Assembly (NCBI GenBank): GCA_028708105.1
Contig: JAQVZR010000024.1
Coordinates: 1-11,895, forward strand
Reading direction: 5' to 3'
Length of the DNA: 11,895 nt
Source of the DNA: Desulfoplanes sp.
Lineage (GTDB): Bacteria; Desulfobacterota; Desulfovibrionia; Desulfovibrionales; Desulfomicrobiaceae
Shown here: in pieces, positions 7,304 to 11,895 of the stretch
Layout: the number at the start of each line of letters is the position of its first letter
Position numbering within the stretch: position 1 is the stretch's first letter
Program-made: the position numbers and the translations under genes
The notes under the pieces: generated by a model
Databases searched by the model: none
What the model saw: the letters and a program-made list of their open reading frames with translations, nothing else
What the model was told of the DNA's origin: nothing

Positions 7304-8134
7304 ATGAACCAGCCTTACAACGACCTGCCCATCGGGGTGTTTGACTCCGGTGTCGGCGGTCTCACTGTCCTCAAGGCCCTGCGGGACGAACTTCCTGCAG
7401 AAAAATTCATCTATCTGGGAGACACGGCCCGCCTCCCCTACGGGACAAAAAGCCCGGAAACAATCACTCGCTATGCATTACAAGTGGCTGAAAAACTCAT
7501 TGCCCGGCATATCAAACTTCTGGTCATAGCCTGCAACACCGTTTCCTCCGTGGCCCTGGAAGTTCTGCGAAAGACCTGTGCGCCGGTACCTGTCATCGGG
7601 GTTGTGGAGCCAGGTGCCCAGGCCGCATGCCAGGCGTCCATAACCGGACAGATTGCAGTCATCGGCACGGAGAGCACCATTGCTCGAGGAGCTTATCAAC
7701 AGGCCATCCATGCCATTAATCCTTCGGCCTACATCATTACCAAGGCCTGTTCTCTGTTCGTCTCTCTGGCCGAAGAAGGGTGGCTCGAAGGAGACATTGT
7801 GGAATCCATCGCCTCCAGATACCTAAAGGAAATGCTTGCTGAACATCCCGGGACATCTCCGGATTGTCTCGTTCTGGGCTGCACCCATTTTCCTTTGCTG
7901 GCACGGGCCATCGGCCATGTGGCAGGCCCGGATGTCACTCTGGTGGATTCCGCAGGCACAACGGCCCGTGCCATCCGCACAATCCTGATCAAAAGAAATC
8001 TGGCGACCCGGCGCAGCACATCAGGTCAGACCTATTTCCTAGCCACAGATTCTGCATCCCGCTTTGCCCGTGTAGGCACGATTTTTCTGCAAAAAACCAT
8101 ACAGCCTGAAGATGTGGAGATCGTAGATTTGTAG
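7304..8134 (+). CDS. murI: Glutamate racemase MurI
   Basis: This 276-residue enzyme interconverts L- and D-glutamate, supplying D-Glu for peptidoglycan. The two catalytic cysteines are in VIACNTVSS (C77) and VLGCTHFPLL (C193, followed by T194 and H195). The N-terminal IGVFDSGVGGLTVL carries the conserved D14 and S15, and YLGDTARLPYG is also present. Length is normal for the family. AAGG (about 7293-7296) lies a short distance before the ATG and supports this start. The gene ends in a rho-independent terminator beginning 17 nt after the stop codon. A second, bidirectional terminator faces the oppositely transcribed permease operon. Confidence 0.95.
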   Translation: MNQPYNDLPIGVFDSGVGGLTVLKALRDELPAEKFIYLGDTARLPYGTKSPETITRYALQVAEKLIARHIKLLVIACNTVSSVALEVLRKTCAPVPVIGVVEPGAQAACQASITGQIAVIGTESTIARGAYQQAIHAINPSAYIITKACSLFVSLAEEGWLEGDIVESIASRYLKEMLAEHPGTSPDCLVLGCTHFPLLARAIGHVAGPDVTLVDSAGTTARAIRTILIKRNLATRRSTSGQTYFLATDSASRFARVGTIFLQKTIQPEDVEIVDL

Positions 8135-8150
8135 GATAAAAAAAAGGTAG

Positions 8151-8173
8151 AAGCGGCTTCCAGCCGCTTTCTT
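8151..8173 (+). terminator. Rho-independent terminator of murI
   Basis: A perfect 7-bp stem AAGCGGC (8151-8157) and GCCGCTT (8163-8169) with loop TTCCA is followed by a T-rich tail (TTTCTT). An A-tract of nine lies just upstream (8137-8145), but a run of G/A bases separates it from the stem. Confidence 0.8.
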
Positions 8174-8332
8174 CGGTCATTAAAAAATAAAAATGATATC
8201 ATATCCTGCTATCATGATCACACGTCCTCCTGCTGATTCTGTTGTGGATGTAGCAACCCACCTCGGAATCGGTACTGCATCTTAAATTCTATAGCTTATA
8301 TTCTACCTCCTAACTCCTCTATTTTTTCATAA

Positions 8333-8370
8333 AAAAAGCCCGCCTCCAGAACTCCGGAAGCGGGCTTTTT
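8333..8370. terminator. Bidirectional terminator between murI and the permease operon
   Basis: AAAAAGCCCGC (8333-8343) and GCGGGCTTTTT (8360-8370) are perfect reverse complements. They give an 11-bp stem with a GC core and A/T flanks, so each strand reads a hairpin followed by T residues. It starts 22 nt beyond the stop of the minus-strand permease gene and also backs up the murI terminator. The 160 nt between the two terminators (8174-8332) hold no gene that I can support. Confidence 0.88.
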
Positions 8371-8391
8371 ACGCTGCAAATTCGGTAGAAA

Positions 8392-9876
8392 TTATCCGGC
8401 CATAGGCGGCATCATGCCGTGGTGGAAGACGTAGGCGACGATGACCGCTACGGGGACGATATACACAAACAGAGCAATAAAATAGACAAAAATCAGCTTG
8501 CCAAAATGGGACTGGGCCAATTTCTTAAAATCCGTAATGCAACCGATACTGACGAAGGTGAGCATAAAAAAGAGTTTTCTCATGCCGCCTTCAACAGGCA
8601 CAGCTCCGATTTTGGCGGCAGGTGCCAGCTGCGGGGTCAAAAAAAGGATGGCCAGATAAACGCCCCAAGCCAGGAAGTATCCCAGAACAAACTTGGGGAA
8701 TCTATGCCAGACTTCGGAAGCAGGGACGTGTTCACCGGGAACCTTGTCGATCTTGTACACCCAGACCATGGCCAGAACAAAGGCCCACAAACCGATAAAC
8801 ATATCAATCCAGACCTTGGTCATGACGGCACTGATGGTGATGGAACCTTCTTCATAGGTGACCCCATCCTTGTCCAGCTTGGCAGCACGCATAAGTTCAT
8901 CCAAAACAGCACCGGCAGCACCATCGGCACCGTCGGTCTTGACGGACATACCCATGGCGGCACCGGCCACTATAGGTTCAGAGGACATGGTTGAGGAAAA
9001 AATAGGAGGCAAAACAACCAGTTCAACAACTGCGTACACGACGATCAAAGCAGAAACCATGATCGGAACCAGAGGTTTGGAACGTACAGCACCGGCAGTA
9101 GCAACAGCGGCCGAGACACCACAGATGGAAACACCAGAAGCCAGAACAGCTGAAGTTTTACGACCGAAATGGAAAAAACGGCGGGCGATGAAATAGGTAC
9201 CTGGCCAGAAAATCAGATAGGCGACAATGGTCGCCGCGGCACCGGCAACGGCCAGTTCCATGACGAAACCAGCGGCCTTAATAGCCATGTATCCGACCTT
9301 GACTCCCAAAAAGACGATGGCCGTTTTGATGAACCATTCAGGCTTGGCCGCTTCGGACAGATAATGAGCAAAACCCTTCATGAAGTTGCCAATAAAAAGG
9401 CCAACAAAAAGCGCAAGAATATAAGAACCGCCGCCGCCCAGCCCCAGGCCGAAAGAAATCCCGTATTTAGACCATTCCCGAGAAGTTGCCGTAATGGTGG
9501 CATGATGTCCTATGATCCAGGATGCATAGGTGATGACAAAAATGCATGTCCAGCCGCCCACGAATTTTTTGAAATTCCAGCCCATGCAATAGGCACCCAG
9601 ACATACGGGAATGGAGATGAACACATAGGAAGCGATCAGGGAACCCCATGGGCCCCATGACGTGTACCCTTTGCCCATGGGGGCGATCATCTTCTCAAAA
9701 GGAGTCCCGGCAGACCAGGCATGCGGATTTGCCACCCAGCCCACGAGATCAGGCCCAAAGATCGAACAAAGGCCCAAAAATACGAAGGTCATACCTAACC
9801 AGACGGACCACCAGTCCTCCTGAATAAACATCCCTGAATACCATTTTCTATTCTCATAGCTTGATGCGGGTGACAT
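8392..9876 (-). CDS. YeiH/UPF0324-family permease ('putative sulfate exporter'), long form
   Basis: This 494-residue integral membrane protein has about eleven hydrophobic segments (roughly 22-40, 78-98, 106-124, 149-167, 182-200, 204-223, 243-263, 269-291, 352-374, 394-414, 460-483, with a further possible one at 432-448). The signature TSAVLASGVSICGVSAAVAT (241-260) and the segment WFIKTAIVFLGVKVG match the PF03601 family of E. coli YeiH. That family is named 'putative sulfate exporter', but its substrate is poorly established. The protein is well over 100 residues longer than YeiH: it has an N-terminal block of about 150 residues with three extra hydrophobic segments, and a polar insert at about 311-350. 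AAGGAG lies 7 nt before the start. Its ATG overlaps the stop of the 87-aa gene (TAATG), implying translational coupling. In a sulfate-reducer setting an anion or sulfur-compound carrier is plausible, but direction and substrate cannot be read from sequence. Confidence 0.82.
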   Translation of the reverse strand: MSPASSYENRKWYSGMFIQEDWWSVWLGMTFVFLGLCSIFGPDLVGWVANPHAWSAGTPFEKMIAPMGKGYTSWGPWGSLIASYVFISIPVCLGAYCMGWNFKKFVGGWTCIFVITYASWIIGHHATITATSREWSKYGISFGLGLGGGGSYILALFVGLFIGNFMKGFAHYLSEAAKPEWFIKTAIVFLGVKVGYMAIKAAGFVMELAVAGAAATIVAYLIFWPGTYFIARRFFHFGRKTSAVLASGVSICGVSAAVATAGAVRSKPLVPIMVSALIVVYAVVELVVLPPIFSSTMSSEPIVAGAAMGMSVKTDGADGAAGAVLDELMRAAKLDKDGVTYEEGSITISAVMTKVWIDMFIGLWAFVLAMVWVYKIDKVPGEHVPASEVWHRFPKFVLGYFLAWGVYLAILFLTPQLAPAAKIGAVPVEGGMRKLFFMLTFVSIGCITDFKKLAQSHFGKLIFVYFIALFVYIVPVAVIVAYVFHHGMMPPMAG

Positions 9877-10139
9877 TAGCTTCTCCTTGCGTTGTCAAAT
9901 TTAAAATGCACGACCCGATTAAAATAATGATTTGCGTACTGGCGCATAAATTCGGGCATGCAGCTGTTGTCAAAGGTCATCCTCACTTTATACTCGGAAA
10001 GCCCCTGGGTCATGTCCCGGTTCACGAGTTCCTGCTCCAAATTTTTATCCAACGAAATAAGTGACTTTCCCTGGACAGAAATATCACCGTGCATAGCTCT
10101 CCATGCTTTGCCGTCATATATAAGTCGGAAGTCCAGCAT
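9876..10139 (-). CDS. Small soluble protein of unknown function, permease operon
   Basis: I do not recognise this 87-residue protein. It has no hydrophobic segment or signal peptide, so it is probably cytoplasmic. It mixes charged and aromatic residues, with one cysteine (in FDNSCMPEFMRQYANHYFN) and a basic end (NARRS). Coding status is supported by its exact fit in the operon: it starts 3 nt after the stop of the 61-aa gene, and its TAA shares an A with the permease ATG. The ribosome-binding site is weak, so it may depend on coupled translation from upstream. A role as a regulatory or accessory subunit of the permease is inferred only from position. Confidence 0.75.
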   Translation of the reverse strand: MLDFRLIYDGKAWRAMHGDISVQGKSLISLDKNLEQELVNRDMTQGLSEYKVRMTFDNSCMPEFMRQYANHYFNRVVHFKFDNARRS

Positions 10140-10142
10140 CGC

Positions 10143-10328
10143 TTAACTCAGGATGAATTTGTTGATCAGGTACCCAAAAAGCACCAGACATATTGCTGCG
10201 GTCGCAAAGGAACCAAGCACCAATTTTGTCTCAACGGGAGACCAAGGTTCACATTCCTCAAAAGGATTGTCATCATCGTACATTGCGTCCATGGAAAGAG
10301 TTCCCTGAACTTTTTTGTCTTCTGCCAT
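10143..10328 (-). CDS. Small single-pass membrane protein, permease operon
   Basis: This 61-residue protein has an acidic N-terminal half (MYDDDNPFEECEPW around 16-29) and one clear transmembrane helix at about 36-56 (LVLGSFATAAICLVLFGYL), with a very short tail NKFILS. A strong AGGAG lies 8 nt before the ATG. It is the first gene of a three-gene operon with the 87-aa protein and the YeiH-family permease. Small single-helix partners are known for several transporters and pumps, which makes an accessory-subunit role reasonable, but I know of no named family for it. Confidence 0.78.
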   Translation of the reverse strand: MAEDKKVQGTLSMDAMYDDDNPFEECEPWSPVETKLVLGSFATAAICLVLFGYLINKFILS

Positions 10329-10386
10329 GCCTCTTACTCCTTATGTAGTTATAAAGTGATACCAAAAAAGGTTTTTATGAAATTTT

Positions 10387-10399
10387 GCATATCATATGC
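10387..10399. promoter_or_regulatory. Perfect palindrome, candidate operator in the divergent control region
   Basis: GCATATCATATGC is a perfect 13-nt palindrome centred on C10393. It lies 59 nt upstream of the small membrane protein start, between that ATG and the candidate -10 box. A related block, CCATGCATATGACAAAAC (10482-10499), is an inverted, imperfect version of its surroundings (shared TCATATGC followed by ATG). The arrangement suits a dimeric regulator, but no protein can be named. Confidence 0.35.
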
Positions 10400-10412
10400 C
10401 ATGCAGAATAAA

Positions 10413-10418
10413 ATTATA
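10413..10418 (-). promoter_or_regulatory. Candidate -10 box of the permease operon
   Basis: On the minus strand a perfect TATAAT (10418-10413) lies in a very AT-rich block (10340-10475) upstream of the three-gene operon. The -35 region is poor: the nearest candidate, TTGTAG, is only 14 nt away. This suggests an activator-dependent or UP-element-assisted promoter. The leader would be about 75 nt. The rest of the 272-nt gap (10329-10600) contains no gene. Confidence 0.35.
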
Positions 10419-10600
10419 ACTATGCTGAATATCTACAAATTAAATAAAAATTCATATAAAAAGTGTAGCCTTCTGTTAGCACCATGCATATGACAAAACG
10501 CACTCAACCTTGCAGTAAACGCTAAAGGGGCTTACGTGTCTCAAGAATTACTGGCCCCAAAGCAGTGCCTGGCAGACTGCGAACCATACATTCCCAAACC

Positions 10601-11895
10601 ATGAACCTCTTCTCCAAAACTACACTGCAAACCAAATTCGTCTCCTGGCTTATCTTTTCCATGTTCTGTATGGGGGCTTTTCTGTCCATTGCGCTCTATT
10701 TCAATCTGAAAAATCTTCTGCTCTCCGAGATCAAAGACAAAAGCCACTTGCTGTTCAGCCAGGTCGATTCGGTCCAGAACTATGTGCAGCAGATCCTACG
10801 CCCCTCCATGTATACCATCTTCAAAGACAACCGCTTTGTGCGTGAATCCATGTCATCGTCCTTTATTTCCCGTGCAATCATGGAAAAGATGAAATTCCCC
10901 AAAGAAGAATATCTCTATAGACGGGTAGCCATCAACGCCCGAAACCCCAGGTTCGAGGTGAACGATCTCGAACGCACATTCATCAATTATTTTCGCAAAG
11001 TTAACGGTAAAACCGTCTGGGAAGGGATCAAAAATCTCAATGGCAAGGAGTACTACATCACCACCCGACCGGTTCGTTTCGGCAAACAGTGCATGCATTG
11101 CCACGGCAATCCTAAAGATGCACCGCCCGAGATCATCGCCCAATACGGCAATTCCCGAGGATTTCACTATCCTGAAGGGAAAATCAACGGTCTGGATCTT
11201 GTAGGTATTCCCATCCAGGAATCATTCTTGCGTATCAAGGAAGCGGCCATCAGTTATGCCTTCATGGCGCTGGGAGGGGCCCTGTTTTTCTTCGGGATGG
11301 TCAGTGTTCTCTTCAACCGGCTGGTAGTCCACAACCTGCGCAGAGTCCTGGCAATCTTTCATGAGGAAACAGAGGACAACAAAAAGAAAAAAATTTTCGA
11401 AAAGATACAGTCAGGCGATGAAATCAATGAAATCTTTCATGCTACGGAAGAACTTGGCGCACATTTAAAAACCGCCCGTCGTAAGCTTGAGCAGTATACC
11501 CAAAATCTCGAACTTATGGTCACCGAACGGACTGAAGACCTGGAACGCGAAACATCCGAACGCCAGCAGGATGTCCATCTGTTCGTGGATATTTTAAACG
11601 GCCTCAACGCCACCCAGAGCAGGGCCGCCCTACTGCACACATCTCTAAAATTGCTGGGAACACGGTTTGGGGTCTCAGCCATCAGCTACATCTGCTCTAC
11701 AGCATCAGAACACACGTATTCCTGGCCAGGAGTCGCTCTTCCCAGGCCTCTGCCTCCAAAATGGCAGACCATGCTGGTCAACAAACAACCCCTGTTTGAG
11801 GGAAACCGAGCCATCATACCCGTTGTCACCCAGGATACAGCTTGGGGCATGCTGAGTCTGGAATGGGATCACCCCCAGCACATGCCCATCCAAAC
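10601..11895 (+). CDS. Heme-c DUF3365-type membrane sensor (3' partial)
   Basis: The frame runs from the ATG at 10601 to the window end without a stop (431 codons visible). A signal-anchor helix (about 13-35) is followed by an extracytoplasmic domain with one c-type heme motif, CMHCHG (164-169), in the context YYITTRPVRFGKQCMHCHGNP typical of DUF3365/Tll0287-like sensor domains. A second helix lies at about 216-238. Then come a HAMP-like linker, a coiled coil (about 290-325, with LEQYTQNLELMVTERTEDLE) and the beginning of a GAF-like domain (from about 330). The linker style is that of sensor histidine kinases, but the output domain lies outside the window, so a kinase or a cyclic-di-GMP enzyme are both possible. 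No clear ribosome-binding site precedes the ATG. An in-frame stop at 10523-10525 limits upstream extension; a GTG at 10565 is an alternative start. It is divergent from the permease operon and may control it. Confidence 0.85.
   Translation, partial: MNLFSKTTLQTKFVSWLIFSMFCMGAFLSIALYFNLKNLLLSEIKDKSHLLFSQVDSVQNYVQQILRPSMYTIFKDNRFVRESMSSSFISRAIMEKMKFPKEEYLYRRVAINARNPRFEVNDLERTFINYFRKVNGKTVWEGIKNLNGKEYYITTRPVRFGKQCMHCHGNPKDAPPEIIAQYGNSRGFHYPEGKINGLDLVGIPIQESFLRIKEAAISYAFMALGGALFFFGMVSVLFNRLVVHNLRRVLAIFHEETEDNKKKKIFEKIQSGDEINEIFHATEELGAHLKTARRKLEQYTQNLELMVTERTEDLERETSERQQDVHLFVDILNGLNATQSRAALLHTSLKLLGTRFGVSAISYICSTASEHTYSWPGVALPRPLPPKWQTMLVNKQPLFEGNRAIIPVVTQDTAWGMLSLEWDHPQHMPIQ

Noticed and set aside
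8193..8285. 30-aa ORF between the two terminators (MISYPAIMITRPP...)
   Set aside because: No ribosome site and no recognisable similarity; it sits between terminators and starts in a short ATGATATCAT palindrome.
10089..10493. 134-codon plus-strand ORF across the small-protein genes
   Set aside because: Overlaps two operon genes in antisense and runs into the AT-rich control region; no start signal or motif.
10569..10590. TGGCAGACTGCGA as a sigma-54 promoter for the sensor gene
   Set aside because: The -12 element and spacing do not match the TGGCAC-N5-TTGCA consensus.

Overview
The window looks like the chromosome of a mesophilic, moderate-GC deltaproteobacterium, most likely a sulfate reducer of the Desulfovibrionales type. 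This rests on the flavour of the protein sequences (a heme-c DUF3365 sensor, a long YeiH-type 'sulfate exporter' permease with small partner genes, QueH, an RNase E/G family enzyme). No rRNA or other phylogenetic marker is present, so the placement is an inference.

Layout. Positions 1-1361 (+) hold the 3' part of a Bat-type membrane protein that fuses a von Willebrand A (BatB-like) domain to TPRs (BatC-like). It converges with trmI (2183-1404, -), a tRNA m1A58 methyltransferase. From 2439 a run of plus-strand genes follows: a TYW1/COG0731-type radical SAM protein with a C-terminal winged helix (2439-3398), an RNase E/G family ribonuclease (3535-5007) and the epoxyqueuosine reductase queH (5122-5688). 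A gene-free stretch (5689-6076) holds a 354-bp unit bounded by ~20-nt inverted repeats. Inside it lie a head-to-head pair of GC-rich REP-like repeats and a smaller hairpin. Then come hemW (6077-7228) and murI (7304-8134), ending in a rho-independent terminator and a second, bidirectional one.

The right third is a divergent pair of units around an AT-rich control region (about 10329-10600). Leftward (-) runs a tight three-gene operon: a 61-aa single-pass membrane protein, an 87-aa soluble protein of unknown function, and a 494-aa YeiH/UPF0324-family permease. The last two overlap as TAATG. Rightward (+) starts a membrane sensor with an extracytoplasmic DUF3365-like domain carrying one CxxCH heme-c motif, then a second membrane helix, a coiled coil and a GAF-like region; it runs off the window.

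The left part is mostly housekeeping RNA processing/modification, heme handling and cell-wall supply. The part most likely to be undescribed is the two-small-protein permease operon next to a heme-based sensor. The TIR-bounded intergenic unit is the best candidate for a mobile or repeat element.
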